Made by a program: the position numbers and the translations under genes | Notes under the pieces: generated by a model | Databases searched by the model: none | What the model was told of the DNA's origin: nothing | What the model saw: the letters and a program-made list of their open reading frames with translations, nothing else | Part shown: positions 33,403 to 44,284 of the stretch, one piece after another | Layout: every line of letters starts with the position of its first letter | Position numbering within the stretch: the first letter of the stretch is position 1 | Origin: WHSO01 sp050485485 | Lineage (GTDB): Bacteria; Pseudomonadota; Alphaproteobacteria; SMXQ01 | Length of the DNA stretch: 64,000 nucleotides | Reading direction: 5' to 3' | NCBI GenBank assembly: GCA_050485485.1 | Contig: JBJHBM010000001.1 | Span: 186,001-250,000 of the forward strand

Positions 33403-33436
33403 AAGGGCGTCCCCGCGGGGACGCCCTTCTTGTTTT
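33403..33436 (+). terminator. Intrinsic terminator of rplM-rpsI
   Basis: AAGGGCGTCCCC and GGGGACGCCCTT form a 12-bp perfect stem with a two-base loop, followed by CTTGTTTT. Confidence 0.93.
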
Positions 33437-33486
33437 GACGCCCGGCCCTCCGTATTGTGTGCCGGCTAGGAACGGAACTCTGAGCC

Positions 33487-34539
33487 ATGAACGCCACGTC
33501 CAACGCCATTCCCGTCGGAATCCTCGGCGCCTCCGGCTACACGGGGGCGGAACTCGTGCGCCTGCTCGCGCGCCATCCGGGCGTCGAAATCCGCGCCATG
33601 ACCGCCGACCGCAAGGCGGGGCAGGAGATGGGGCAGGTATTCCCGCATCTCGGCGGCGTCGCGTTGCCGAAGCTCGGCACTATCGAGAACACCGACTTCG
33701 GCGCGCTCGACACGGTGTTCCTCGGCCTGCCGCACGGCACCACGCAGGAGGTCGTCGCGGCGCTGCCGAAGCATCTCAAGGTGATCGACCTGTCGGCCGA
33801 CTTCCGCCTCAGGGACGTCGCCGCCTACAAGGAATGGTACGGCCACGCCCATAAGGCGCCGGAGCTGCAGAAGGAGGCCGTCTACGGCCTTACCGAGCAC
33901 GCCCGCGACAAGGTTCGCGCGGCACGCCTGGTGGCCTGCCCCGGCTGCTATCCGACCGCCTCCATGCTGCCGCTGCTCCCGTTGCTCAAGGCGGGGCTGA
34001 TCGGGACCGAGGACATCATCATCGACGCCAAGTCGGGGGTGTCGGGTGCCGGCCGCGCCGAGAAGGAGGCCAACCTGTTCGCGGAGGTGTCGGAGGGCAT
34101 TCATCCTTACGGCATCGCCAACCATCGCCACGCGCCAGAGATCGAGCAGGAGCTTTCGGCCGCCGCCGGGGCGCCGCTGACGGTCGCCTTTACGCCCCAT
34201 CTCGTGCCCATGAACCGGGGCATCCTCGCCACCATCTACGTCCGGCTCGCGCAGGGTGCCGGCCCCGACGACCTGCGTGCAGCGCTCCAAGGTGCTTACG
34301 CGAAGGAGCGCTTCGTGCGCGTGGTGCCGAAGGGCGTCATTCCCGCCACGCGCCATGTGCGCGGCTCCAACCATTGCCTGATCGGCGTGTTCCCCGACCG
34401 GCTGCCGGGCCGCGCCATCCTGGTCTCGGTCATCGATAATCTGGTCAAGGGCGCGTCGGGGCAGGCCGTGCAGAACTTCAACCTGACGGCGGGGCTCGAC
34501 GAGGCCACCGCGCTCGAGCAGGAGCCCCTGTTTCCCTAA
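33487..34539 (+). CDS. argC: N-acetyl-gamma-glutamyl-phosphate reductase
   Basis: ArgC makes N-acetylglutamate semialdehyde in arginine synthesis. The 350 residues contain the NADP fold GILGASGYTGAELVRLLARH, the catalytic C154 in LVACPGCYPTASM, and the later HLVPMNRGILATIY. The length is typical of the long (type 1) enzyme. It follows the ribosomal operon after a terminator, so it has its own promoter, and precedes a gamma carbonic anhydrase gene by 17 bases. Confidence 0.96.
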   Translation: MNATSNAIPVGILGASGYTGAELVRLLARHPGVEIRAMTADRKAGQEMGQVFPHLGGVALPKLGTIENTDFGALDTVFLGLPHGTTQEVVAALPKHLKVIDLSADFRLRDVAAYKEWYGHAHKAPELQKEAVYGLTEHARDKVRAARLVACPGCYPTASMLPLLPLLKAGLIGTEDIIIDAKSGVSGAGRAEKEANLFAEVSEGIHPYGIANHRHAPEIEQELSAAAGAPLTVAFTPHLVPMNRGILATIYVRLAQGAGPDDLRAALQGAYAKERFVRVVPKGVIPATRHVRGSNHCLIGVFPDRLPGRAILVSVIDNLVKGASGQAVQNFNLTAGLDEATALEQEPLFP

Positions 34540-34556
34540 GCAACATCGTGAGGACC

Positions 34557-35081
34557 ATGCCGCTCATCCGCAGCTACAACGGCAAGACGCCGAAGATCGC
34601 CGACAGCGCCTTCGTCGCCGAGAACGCCGTCATCATCGGCGACGTCGAGATCGGGCCCGAGGCCAACATCTGGTACGGGGTCGTGATTCGGGGCGACGTC
34701 AACCGCATCCGCATCGGCGCGCGCACCAACGTCCAGGACGGCACGGTGATTCACGTGGATGCCGAAGGCGAGCACTGGCACGGCATCCCCACCATCGTCG
34801 GCGCGGGCGTGACCATAGGCCACAAGGCGCTGCTGCACGCTTGCACGGTGGAGGACGACGCCTTCGTCGGCATGGGCTCGATCATGCTCGACGGATCGGT
34901 GATCGAATCGGGCGGCATGCTGGCGGCTGGCGCGACGCTTACGCCCCGCAAGCGCGTGCCGAAGGGCCAGCTCTGGGCCGGATCGCCCGCCAAGATGATG
35001 CGCGACCTCACCCCCGACGAAGTGGCCTATTTCAAGATTTCCGCCGACCACTACGTCTGGCTCGCGAACCAGTACAAGTGA
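34557..35081 (+). CDS. Gamma carbonic anhydrase family protein
   Basis: The 174-residue protein is a left-handed beta-helix with hexapeptide repeats from about residue 15 to 135. Metal histidines lie in TVIHVDAEG and VTIGHKALLHACT, as in the YrdA/PaaY group; several members lack measurable anhydrase activity. ATG 34557 gives the usual family length; GTG 34548 would add three residues. It is probably cotranscribed with argC. Confidence 0.9.
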   Translation: MPLIRSYNGKTPKIADSAFVAENAVIIGDVEIGPEANIWYGVVIRGDVNRIRIGARTNVQDGTVIHVDAEGEHWHGIPTIVGAGVTIGHKALLHACTVEDDAFVGMGSIMLDGSVIESGGMLAAGATLTPRKRVPKGQLWAGSPAKMMRDLTPDEVAYFKISADHYVWLANQYK

Positions 35082-35105
35082 CCCCTTGAAGTTGGCTGCG
35101 GGAGT

Positions 35106-35918
35106 CTAGGGAAGAAATTCCGTCACCAGCTTTGCCACTCGGTCCGGTTTCTCCAGATGCGCGGCGTGGCCCGCGTCCGCGATCACTTCGAGCGGGCGCG
35201 CGTTCGGAATCTTCTCCGCGTAGGCTTCCGCGATCGCGCGCGGTACGAAGCCGTCGTGTTCGCCCGCGATCACCAGCGCCGGGCAAGTCACGCGGTGCAG
35301 CCGGTTGACGAGCGCGCGGTGATAGAAGTAGGGCGGCTTGAAGCCGATGAAGGACGACAGTCGCAGCATCTGATAGCGCCGCACCTCGTCGTCGATGTCG
35401 CCGCGCCCGTCGGGAAACAGGCTGTGCGCGAGGGGCGAGTCCCGATCCGCGAACAGCAGGCCGCGCAGGTCGCCGTAATCGACGCCGCGCGCGGGCTGGG
35501 CCGCCATGAATACGTCGCCGATCAGCGCGCCCGGCACGAACAGGCCCGATGCGCCGATCAGGGTGAGAGAGGCGAGCCGTTCCGGGTGACGCGCCGCGAT
35601 CTCGGCGGCGATCCAGCCGCCGGCGCAGTGGCCCGCCAGGTCGAAGCGCTCGAGCCCGAGCGCGTCGAACAGCTCGAGGTAGTGGAACACGGCGTCCTCG
35701 ACCGTCTCGAGGTCGGGGTATTCGTCGCTTTCGGCGCAGCCGGGATGGGCCGGCGCGATCACGCTCCGTTTCGCGGCCAGCGCCTCGTGGAAGGGGAAGG
35801 GGGCGGCCTTGACCCCGTGCAGGTCGGCGAAGCCGTGGAGATAGACCAGCGGCACGCCCGCGCCGGCTTCCCACAGGCCGACCTTGCGGCCCGCGGCCTC
35901 GACCGTGCGCGCGCTCAT
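35106..35918 (-). CDS. Alpha/beta hydrolase with cysteine in the nucleophile position
   Basis: The 270-residue protein has the alpha/beta hydrolase layout: VPLVYLHGFADLHG with the oxyanion turn, the nucleophile elbow AGHCAGGW (Cys codon at 35625-35627, where most relatives have Ser), acid region VIAGEHDGFVP, and catalytic His in ADAGHAAHLEKPD. A Cys nucleophile is known from dienelactone hydrolase. Its ATG overlaps the stop of the upstream luciferase-like gene by four bases, so the two form one unit and likely act in sequence on one substrate. Confidence 0.87.
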   Translation of the reverse strand: MSARTVEAAGRKVGLWEAGAGVPLVYLHGFADLHGVKAAPFPFHEALAAKRSVIAPAHPGCAESDEYPDLETVEDAVFHYLELFDALGLERFDLAGHCAGGWIAAEIAARHPERLASLTLIGASGLFVPGALIGDVFMAAQPARGVDYGDLRGLLFADRDSPLAHSLFPDGRGDIDDEVRRYQMLRLSSFIGFKPPYFYHRALVNRLHRVTCPALVIAGEHDGFVPRAIAEAYAEKIPNARPLEVIADAGHAAHLEKPDRVAKLVTEFLP

Positions 35919-37162
35919 GACGTAGCCCCGGTGCCGGCGAGTTCTTCCTCGGCGCGGGGGAAGCGCTCCGCGAACAGCCGCGCCGAATAGTCGCGCAGCC
36001 GCGGGGCGACGTGGCGGGCGAAGCGCTCCATCGAGGCGCGGGTGACGTCGTCCGCCATGTTGCCGAGGTGGAACTGGATCAGCAGGTTGCCGACGTCGGT
36101 GCGTTCGACCAGCTCCTCGAGCCGGCGCGCCACCGTCTCGGGGCCGCCGATGATGATCGAGTTCATGCCCTCGAGCTCCTCCCAGCTTTCGGCGTCGCCC
36201 AGCAGCTTGCGGCCCGGCTTCGAGGTCTCGAGGTACTGGCGCCAGGCGCGGGTCGGGATATAAGGCACGCCCGGGCCGAAGGTGAGCTGGCGGCCCTCGG
36301 TGCGGAGATGCCCCTTGAGGCAGTTTTTGAGGAAGTACCAGACGCCTTCTTCGCATTCGGCGCGCGCGGCGGCGTCGGTCTCGCCCACGAACACCGAGAG
36401 GAGTATCCCCATGCGGAACGGGTGGTAGCTGCGGCCGTGCTGCTCCAGCACCTCCGTGAACCGGTTCTTGGCGCGTCCGGTGGCGGAGCCGTGGCTGCGC
36501 GAGGACAGGAAGTAGCAGTAGCCGCGCCTGGCGCATTCGATCAGGGTGCCCGGACTGCGCGAGCCCGGCACCCAGACCGGCGGATGGGGCTTCTGCAGGG
36601 GCCTGGGCCAGGGGTTGACGTAGCGTAGCGGGAAGTGGCGGCCCTCGTGGGCGAACGGGCCGTCCTCGGTCCAGGCGCGCACGATCAGGTCGAGCGCCTC
36701 CCAGAACATGGTGCGCGACTTGGCGGAAGGCACGTCGTAGTTGAAGGTCTCGGGGCCGCCGCCCGGCGCGAAGCCCGCGATCAGCCGCCCGTCCGACATC
36801 ATGTCGAGCATCGCGTATTCTTCGGCCACCCGAAGGGGATTTAGATGCAACGGAAGAAGATTTCCGAGGACCACGATACGGCCGCGTTTGGTGACCTGGG
36901 TGAGGGCGGCGGCGATCAGGTTGGGGGAGGCGCCGAGGCCGTAGACGTTCTGGTGGTGCTCGTTGAGCACGAAACCGTCGAAGCCGAGGCGGTCGGCGAA
37001 CGCCAGCTGGTCGATGTATTCCTGGTAAAGGCCGCGCGATTTTTCCGCGTCCCACAAGCGGTTAGGGACCGTCACCCAGCCCGAATCGTAGGTCGCGTCG
37101 AAGTCGGGCGGCAGGTGCGGATAGGCGAGGAAGTGCCAGCAGTAGAGCTGGGCCGGGGTCAT
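35915..37162 (-). CDS. LLM class flavin-dependent oxidoreductase
   Basis: The 415-residue protein is a bacterial luciferase-like TIM barrel: YQEYIDQLAFADRLGFDGFV, LNEHHQNVYG, RIVVLGNLLPLHLNPLRVAE, DMMSDGRLIAGFAPGGGPE and a C-terminal IIGGPETVARRLEELVE. Family members use reduced FMN for monooxygenation of ketones, sulfonates or heterocycles. AGGGAAG precedes the start. It is coupled by ATGA to the alpha/beta hydrolase gene. The flavin reductase partner is not in the window. Confidence 0.9.
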   Translation of the reverse strand: MTPAQLYCWHFLAYPHLPPDFDATYDSGWVTVPNRLWDAEKSRGLYQEYIDQLAFADRLGFDGFVLNEHHQNVYGLGASPNLIAAALTQVTKRGRIVVLGNLLPLHLNPLRVAEEYAMLDMMSDGRLIAGFAPGGGPETFNYDVPSAKSRTMFWEALDLIVRAWTEDGPFAHEGRHFPLRYVNPWPRPLQKPHPPVWVPGSRSPGTLIECARRGYCYFLSSRSHGSATGRAKNRFTEVLEQHGRSYHPFRMGILLSVFVGETDAAARAECEEGVWYFLKNCLKGHLRTEGRQLTFGPGVPYIPTRAWRQYLETSKPGRKLLGDAESWEELEGMNSIIIGGPETVARRLEELVERTDVGNLLIQFHLGNMADDVTRASMERFARHVAPRLRDYSARLFAERFPRAEEELAGTGATS

Positions 37163-37418
37163 GGACGCGCTTCCCTAAATTCTTGTCGGTCGTGTTGAAA
37201 CCACGCTTATCACCCGTCAAAACCCGCGACAAGGCGCGCGCGGCCCGGTGCAAGGGGGCGCCGGATCGTTAACCCGCCTTTACCAATTTCCGGATTTAAA
37301 TTAATAGTGGACCCGCGCCCGCCGCGTTCGCGGGACGTCCCGCGACCGGCCCTGCCGGAGCGGGCCGCGCGCGAGGGGGACCGCGCAGGCGGGGGACGTG
37401 CCAGGGGTGGAGGATGCG

Positions 37419-38603
37419 ATGAACCAAGGCGCCAGGACCGGGAAGCCGATTCGCCGGGCCGTGAGGGTGGTTGCCGTGCTGGCCTGTGCAGGGTTGGCGG
37501 CGGGCTGCTCTTCCACGCCCGACTGGGCCAATCCGGTGGAATGGTATCGGGGCGCGGTCGGCTGGTTCGACAGCAGCGAGCCGAGCGAGGCCGACCGGGC
37601 GCGCGAGCGCGCCCGCGCCGAGCGCAAGACCAGCGCCGGCACCGGCGAGCCCTATCCGAGCCTCGCCACCGTGCCCGAGCGCCCGGCCGAACTCGGCACC
37701 CAGCGCGAGCAGGTCCAGCAGGGGCTCGCCGCCGACCGCGCGCGGGCCCGCTACGACCAGGCCAATCCGGCCGCCGCGCGGACCCCGTCCCCGGCGACCG
37801 CTCCCGCCATGACGGCGCCGACGGGCGCCCCGCCGCCGCCTCCGCCCCCTCCCGCGGCCGGGGGCGCGCAAGGCGGCACCGCGCCGAAGACCCCGATCTC
37901 GGCGCCCATCCCCCAGAGTCAGCCCCAGCCCCGGCCCCAGCAGACGGCCTCGGTGGCTGCCCCGCCGCCCCGTGCACCCGCGCCCCAGGCGGCCGCACAA
38001 CCGCCGTCCGACGCCGACGGGGTGCGCGCCGCCTTCGAGGCCGCCCTCAGCCAGTCGGCCGCGACCGTGACCACCGCGCCCGCCGGCCTGCGCGACATGA
38101 ACCATTCCCCGGTGCTGTCGCCGCCCGTGCGCGTCGTCGCCCCGGTGCCGCCGCCGGTCACGGCCCCCCAGGCCGGCGTGAAGGGGGCCGGCGTGAGCCC
38201 GTTCGACGCCGACACTGCGGGCGCCCAGGTCGCGATGATCCCGCCCGGGCGTGCGCCGTACGCTGTCGTGTACTTCGCCAATGCTTCATCCGAGATCTCC
38301 GGACAGGCCCGCAACGATCTGGAAAAAATAGCGAATCTCCACAAGGAGAGGGGCGGGACCGTGCATGTGGTCGGGCACGCCTCGAGCCGCACCCGTAACA
38401 CCGACCAGGTCAGCCACCAGATCGCGAACTTCCGGGTCTCCCTGGAGCGCGCCAACGCGGTGGCGGCGGCGCTCGCACGCCTCGGCGTGCCGGCCGACCG
38501 GATCGCGGTGAGCGCGCGCGCCGACAACGAGCCGGTCTATTACGAGGTCATGCCGGCGGGCGAGGCCGGCAACCGCCGCGCCGAGATTTTCCTCGATTAT
38601 TAG
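37419..38603 (+). CDS. OmpA-family lipoprotein with proline-rich linker
   Basis: The 394-residue protein starts at ATG 37419 after GGTGGAGGA. A signal sequence ends in a lipobox LAAGC with lipidated C30. Residues about 40-280 are low complexity, rich in Pro, Ala and Gln with a run of nine or so prolines. The last 115 residues form an OmpA-like peptidoglycan-binding domain (VVYFANASSEISGQARNDLE, HVVGHASSRT, NRRAEIFLDY). It likely tethers the outer membrane or a complex to the wall. GTG 37398 is an alternative start. Confidence 0.85.
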   Translation: MNQGARTGKPIRRAVRVVAVLACAGLAAGCSSTPDWANPVEWYRGAVGWFDSSEPSEADRARERARAERKTSAGTGEPYPSLATVPERPAELGTQREQVQQGLAADRARARYDQANPAAARTPSPATAPAMTAPTGAPPPPPPPPAAGGAQGGTAPKTPISAPIPQSQPQPRPQQTASVAAPPPRAPAPQAAAQPPSDADGVRAAFEAALSQSAATVTTAPAGLRDMNHSPVLSPPVRVVAPVPPPVTAPQAGVKGAGVSPFDADTAGAQVAMIPPGRAPYAVVYFANASSEISGQARNDLEKIANLHKERGGTVHVVGHASSRTRNTDQVSHQIANFRVSLERANAVAAALARLGVPADRIAVSARADNEPVYYEVMPAGEAGNRRAEIFLDY

Positions 38604-38676
38604 GCCGCATCGGCGCTAAATCATCGGCCTCGCGCGGAGGCCGCAATCGGGCGGCGGCGCGTCCGGGACCAGGGTC

Positions 38677-39902
<1,226 letters not shown>

Positions 39903-39903
<1 letters not shown>

Positions 39904-41195
39904 TGCCCGAACCTCTCAAAATCGCCGTCGCGGGACTCGGAACGGTCGGTGCGGCGACGGCCCGGCTGCTCGCGGAGCAGGCCTCCCTGCTGGAACTGCG
40001 CGCGGGGCGGCCGATCCGCGTGGTGGCGGTAGCCGCGCGCGACCGTGCCCGCGACCGCGGCATCGACCTTGCCGGCATCGAATGGGTGGAGGACGCCGCC
40101 CGCCTCGCCACCGCCCCCGGCATCGACGTGGTGGTGGAACTGATCGGCGGCTCCGAAGGCGTCGCCCGCGACCTCGTGGCGGGCGCGCTCGCCGCCGGCC
40201 GTCCCGTCGTCACCGCCAACAAGGCGCTGCTCGCGCACCACGGCACCGAGCTCGCCCGGCTCGCGGAGGCGAACGGCGCCGCACTCCATTTCGAGGCGGC
40301 GGTGGCGGGCGGCATCCCGATCGTGAAGGCACTGCGCGAGGGGCTCGCCGCCAACCGCATCGAGCGCGTCTACGGCATCCTCAACGGCACCTGCAACTAC
40401 ATCCTCACCACCATGCGCGCCACCGGACGCGACTTCACCTCGGTGTTGCGCGAGGCGCAGAAGCTCGGCTACGCCGAGGCCGACCCGTCGTTCGACGTGG
40501 ACGGCATCGACACCGCCCACAAGCTCGCGATCCTGACCTCGCTCGCGTTCGGCTGCGAAGTGGATTTCGCGGCGGTCCATACCGAGGGCATCCGCCGCGT
40601 CACCGCCGACGACATCCGCTTCGCCGAGGAACTGGGCTACCGCGTCAAGCTGCTCGGCATCGCGCGCCGCACCGAGCACGGGATCGAGCAGCGCGTCCAT
40701 CCCTGCCTGGTGCCCGAATCGGCCCCCATCGCCCACGTCCCGGGCGCCTTCAACGCGGTGGTGGCGGACGGCGACCACGTCGGCCCCACCATCTACGAGG
40801 GGCGCGGCGCGGGCGGCGGGCCGACCGCCTCGGCCGTGGTGGCGGACCTCGTGGACATCGCGCGCGGCCAGCGCGTCCCGACCTTCGCCATCGCCGCCGA
40901 CCGGCTGGAGACGGCGCGCCCGTCGCCGATCCGTAACCACCGCGGCGCCTATTACATCTGCCTCACGGTGCGCGACGTGCCGGGCGTCATGGCGGACGTG
41001 ACCGCGACCTTCCGCGACGAGCAGATCTCGCTCGATTCGATGCTGCAGCGCGGCCGCGCCCCGGGCGAGCCGGTGCCGGTGGTGCTCGAGACCCACGAGT
41101 GCGAGGAGGCCGCCATGGCGCGTGCCCTCAGGAAAATCGCGGGCTTTGACACGATGCTCAAGCCGCCGCGCATGATCCGCATCGAAGCCTTTTAA
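39903..41195 (+). CDS. hom: Homoserine dehydrogenase
   Basis: This enzyme reduces aspartate semialdehyde to homoserine, feeding threonine and methionine. The 430 residues show the NAD(P) fold KIAVAGLGTVGAATARLL, VTANKALLAHHG, the catalytic region GILNGTCNYILTTM and YAEADPSFDVDGIDTAHKLA, and a C-terminal ACT domain (from about residue 350, AYYICLTVRDVPGVMADVTA), which in relatives binds threonine for feedback control. It is coupled to the upstream aminotransferase gene. Confidence 0.96.
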
Positions 41196-41222
41196 CGCCC
41201 CCGTCAAAATGTCTCTATAATA
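41193..41222 (+). promoter_or_regulatory. Probable promoter of glpX
   Basis: A perfect TATAAT (41217-41222) lies 18 bases after TTAACG (41193-41198, 4 of 6 matches). The predicted leader is about 80 bases and contains a small hairpin, CACGGT-TTTTC-ACCGT, ahead of the CAGGAG ribosome-binding site. Confidence 0.5.
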
Positions 41223-41307
41223 CGGGCCCCGCCTGCGTGGCCCCGCGCGGCGAACCGATTTCACGGTTTTTCACCGTATTTTCAAGACACGAGAGCAGGA
41301 GTTCGGC

Positions 41308-42288
41308 ATGGCAGAGATAATGGATCGCAACCTCGCCCTGGAGGCGGTGCGCGTGACGGAAGCGGCGGCACTGTCGGCGTCGCGCCTGATGGGGCGCGGA
41401 GACGAGAAGGCGGCGGACCAGGCGGCGGTCGATGCCATGCGCAACGCCCTCAACAGCCTCGAGATCGAAGGCACCGTCGTGATCGGGGAGGGCGAGCGCG
41501 ACGAGGCGCCGATGCTCTACATCGGCGAGAAGGTCGGCAAGGGCGGCCCCAAGACCGACATCGCCCTGGACCCGCTGGAAGGCACCACCATCACCGCCAA
41601 GGGCGGCAACAACGCGCTTGCCGTGATCGCACTGGCGGAGGAGGGCGGCTTCCTCAACGCGCCCGACGTCTATATGGACAAGATCGCCGTCGGCAAGGAC
41701 ATCGGCCCCGGCGTGGTGGACCTCGACGAGACGCCGGAAAGGAACCTCAAGGCGCTGTCCAAGGCGCGCAAGAAGGACATCTCCGACCTGCTGGTGTGCA
41801 TCCTCGACCGCCCGCGCCACGAGGAGCTGATCAAGCAGGTGCGCGCCGCCGGCGCGCGCATCATGCTGATCTCCGACGGCGACGTGTCGGGCGTGATCGC
41901 GACCTCGGAAGTGTCCTCGGGCGTGGACATGTACGTCGGCTCGGGCGGCGCGCCGGAGGGCGTGCTGGCGGCGGCCGCGCTGCGCTGCATCGGCGGCTTC
42001 ATGCAGGGGCGCCTGTTGTTCCGCAACGACGACGAGAGGAAGCGCGCCGCCAAGTGGGGCATCAACGACCTCAACCGCAAGTACGAGCTCTTGGACCTCG
42101 CCAAGGGCAACGTCATGTTCGCGGCCACCGGCGTCACCGACGGTGCCATGCTCGACGGCGTGCGCCGCTACGCCCACGGCGCGACCACCCATTCCATCGT
42201 CATGCGCTCCAAGACCGGGACCGTGCGCCGGGTCCAGACCGAGCACAACTTCACCATCAAGTCCGGCTTCGGGCCGATGGACGCCTGA
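41308..42288 (+). CDS. glpX: Class II fructose-1,6-bisphosphatase
   Basis: GlpX dephosphorylates fructose-1,6-bisphosphate for gluconeogenesis. The 326-residue protein has the lithium-sensitive phosphatase motifs GEGERDEAPMLYIGE and DPLEGTTITAKGGNNALAVI (metal-binding DPLEG), then GSGGAPEGVLAAAALRCIGG and FAATGVTDGAMLDGV. CAGGAG precedes ATG 41308. In alphaproteobacteria hom-glpX-recJ is a common order. Confidence 0.96.
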   Translation: MAEIMDRNLALEAVRVTEAAALSASRLMGRGDEKAADQAAVDAMRNALNSLEIEGTVVIGEGERDEAPMLYIGEKVGKGGPKTDIALDPLEGTTITAKGGNNALAVIALAEEGGFLNAPDVYMDKIAVGKDIGPGVVDLDETPERNLKALSKARKKDISDLLVCILDRPRHEELIKQVRAAGARIMLISDGDVSGVIATSEVSSGVDMYVGSGGAPEGVLAAAALRCIGGFMQGRLLFRNDDERKRAAKWGINDLNRKYELLDLAKGNVMFAATGVTDGAMLDGVRRYAHGATTHSIVMRSKTGTVRRVQTEHNFTIKSGFGPMDA

Positions 42289-42324
42289 GGGCCTCGGGGA
42301 TGAGGGGCTGCATCGAGACTTGCT

Positions 42325-42424
42325 CACCCCCACCCCGACCCTCCTCCATAAAGGGGGAGGGAGCCCCTCGAAACGTGCCGTGCGTTCCCTCCCCACGCGT
42401 GGGGGAGGGACAGGGTGGGGGGTG
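42325..42424. repeat. Imperfect palindromic repeat element (REP/MITE-like) between glpX and recJ
   Basis: About 100 bases of alternating C-rich and G-rich blocks. The outer arms (CACCCCCACCCCGACCCTCC and its counterpart GGGAGGGACAGGGTGGGGGG) are near reverse complements. Two inner stems are present: CTCC-TCCATAAAG-GGGAG and TCCCTCCCCACGCGTGGGGGAGGGA. Such elements recur in many alphaproteobacterial genomes. The right end abuts ATG 42425 of recJ. Confidence 0.8.
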
Positions 42425-44233
42425 ATGGCGGCGTCGCACGGCTCGGGCCTCGGCGCGCTCTCGGTCGCGCGCTCGTTCTCCGGCCTCGCCTGGCGCCCCC
42501 GGCTCGCGGACGCGCGCGCGGCGCTGACGCTCGCCCAGCGCCTCGGCGTGCCCGAGGTGGTGGCGCGCGCGCTCGCCGGACGCGGCATCGGTCCCGACGA
42601 GGCCGAGGCCTTCCTCAACCCGGCGCTCCGCACACACCTGCCGGACCCGGACCATCTGCTCGACATGGAAAAGGCGGCGGCGCGCATCGCCGACGCGGTC
42701 GTGAACGGCGAGGGCGTCGCCGTGTTCGGCGACTACGACGTGGACGGCGCCACCTCGTCGGCGCTGCTCACGCGCTTTTTCCGCGCGCTCGGCGTGCCGC
42801 TCGCCGTCCATATCCCCGACCGCGTGAAGGAGGGCTACGGCCCCAACGCGCCCGCGCTCGCGGCGCTGGCGAAGCGCGGCGCGCGCGTCGTCGTGACGGT
42901 GGACTGCGGCATCTCCGCGTTCGACGCGCTGGAGGCCGCGCGCGGCATGGGCCTCGACGTGATCGTGGTGGACCACCACGTCGCGGAGGAGCGCCTGCCC
43001 GCCGCCCATGCCGTCGTCAATCCCAACCGCCTGGACGAGACCAGTCCGCACCGCCAGCTCGCCGCCGTGGGCGTCGCCTTCCTGCTGGTGGTGGCGGTCA
43101 ACCGCGCGCTGCGGAAGCGCGGCCATTACCGCGGCGCGCGCGCGGAGCCCGACCTGCTGCAGTGGCTCGACATCGTGGCGCTCGGCACCGTCTGCGACCA
43201 GGTGCGGCTCACCGGGGTCAACCGCGCGCTGGTGGCGCAGGGCCTCAAGGTGATGGCGGGGCGCGCCAACGCCGGCCTCACGGCGCTCGGTGACGTCGCG
43301 CGCCTGACCGAGAAGCCGGAAGCCTGGCATCTCGGTTTCCTGCTGGGCCCGCGCATCAACGCGGGCGGGCGCGTGGGGCGCCCCGACCTCGGCGCGCGGC
43401 TGCTCGCCACCGACGACCCCGACGAGGCGCTGGCGCTCGCGCGCGAGCTCGACGCCTTCAACATGGAACGCCGCGAGATCGAGGCGGTGGTGCTGGAGGC
43501 GGCGCTGGCCCAGGCGGAGGAACGCCTCGCGGGCGGCGACCCGGCCGCCTGCCCGGTGCTGTTCGTCGCGGGGGAGGGCTGGCACCCCGGTGTCATCGGC
43601 ATCGTGGCGTCGCGCGTGATCGAGCGCTACCGCTGCCCGGTATGCGTGGCGGGGATCGAGGGCGGCATCGCCAAGGGCTCGGGCCGTTCGGTGCCGGGCA
43701 TCGACCTCGGCGCGGCGGTGATCGCCGCGCGCCAGGCCGGGCTGCTGGTGAACGGCGGCGGCCATGCCATGGCGGCGGGCTTCACGGTGGACTGCGCGCG
43801 CCTCGACGAGCTGGCCGCGTTCCTCGCCGCGCGCATCGCGCGCCAGAAGGCCGACGCGGGGGAGGAGCTGGGCCGCACGCTCTACCTCGACGGCGCGCTC
43901 GCCGCGCGTGGGGCGACCCCGGACATCGTGCGGAGCCTCGCGGCGCTCGCGCCCTTCGGCCAGGGCAACGCGGAGCCGCGCTTCGTATTGCCGGGCCTGC
44001 GCATCGGCAAGGCCGACGTGGTGGGGGAGAACCACGTGCGCCTGTTCGCGGCCGGCGGCGACGGCGCGCGCATCAAGGCCATCGCGTTTCGCGCCGCTGA
44101 CAAACCGCTCGGCCGGGCGTTACTCGATTCGGGCGGGATCGCGCTGCACCTCGCGGGCAAGCTCCGCGCCGACAACTGGATGGGCCGCGACGAGGTGCAG
44201 CTGCTGGTGGACGACGCAGCCCCCGCCGCCTGA
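42425..44233 (+). CDS. recJ: Single-stranded-DNA-specific exonuclease RecJ
   Basis: RecJ degrades ssDNA 5' to 3' in recombination and mismatch repair. The 602-residue protein has DHH motifs: FGDYDVDGATSSALL, VVTVDCG, VVDHHVAEERLP, then the DHHA1 region ending GGGHAMAAGFTV, and the C-terminal OB fold. The start at ATG 42425 (MAASHGSGLG) is directly after the repeat element, whose GGTGGGGGG forms the ribosome-binding region; the longer frame from 42143 runs through glpX and is rejected. Confidence 0.94.
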   Translation: MAASHGSGLGALSVARSFSGLAWRPRLADARAALTLAQRLGVPEVVARALAGRGIGPDEAEAFLNPALRTHLPDPDHLLDMEKAAARIADAVVNGEGVAVFGDYDVDGATSSALLTRFFRALGVPLAVHIPDRVKEGYGPNAPALAALAKRGARVVVTVDCGISAFDALEAARGMGLDVIVVDHHVAEERLPAAHAVVNPNRLDETSPHRQLAAVGVAFLLVVAVNRALRKRGHYRGARAEPDLLQWLDIVALGTVCDQVRLTGVNRALVAQGLKVMAGRANAGLTALGDVARLTEKPEAWHLGFLLGPRINAGGRVGRPDLGARLLATDDPDEALALARELDAFNMERREIEAVVLEAALAQAEERLAGGDPAACPVLFVAGEGWHPGVIGIVASRVIERYRCPVCVAGIEGGIAKGSGRSVPGIDLGAAVIAARQAGLLVNGGGHAMAAGFTVDCARLDELAAFLAARIARQKADAGEELGRTLYLDGALAARGATPDIVRSLAALAPFGQGNAEPRFVLPGLRIGKADVVGENHVRLFAAGGDGARIKAIAFRAADKPLGRALLDSGGIALHLAGKLRADNWMGRDEVQLLVDDAAPAA

Positions 44234-44284
44234 GAGCCCGGCAGGATCCCTGCCGGGCGTCGTCCCGGACAGGAGGATGCAATC

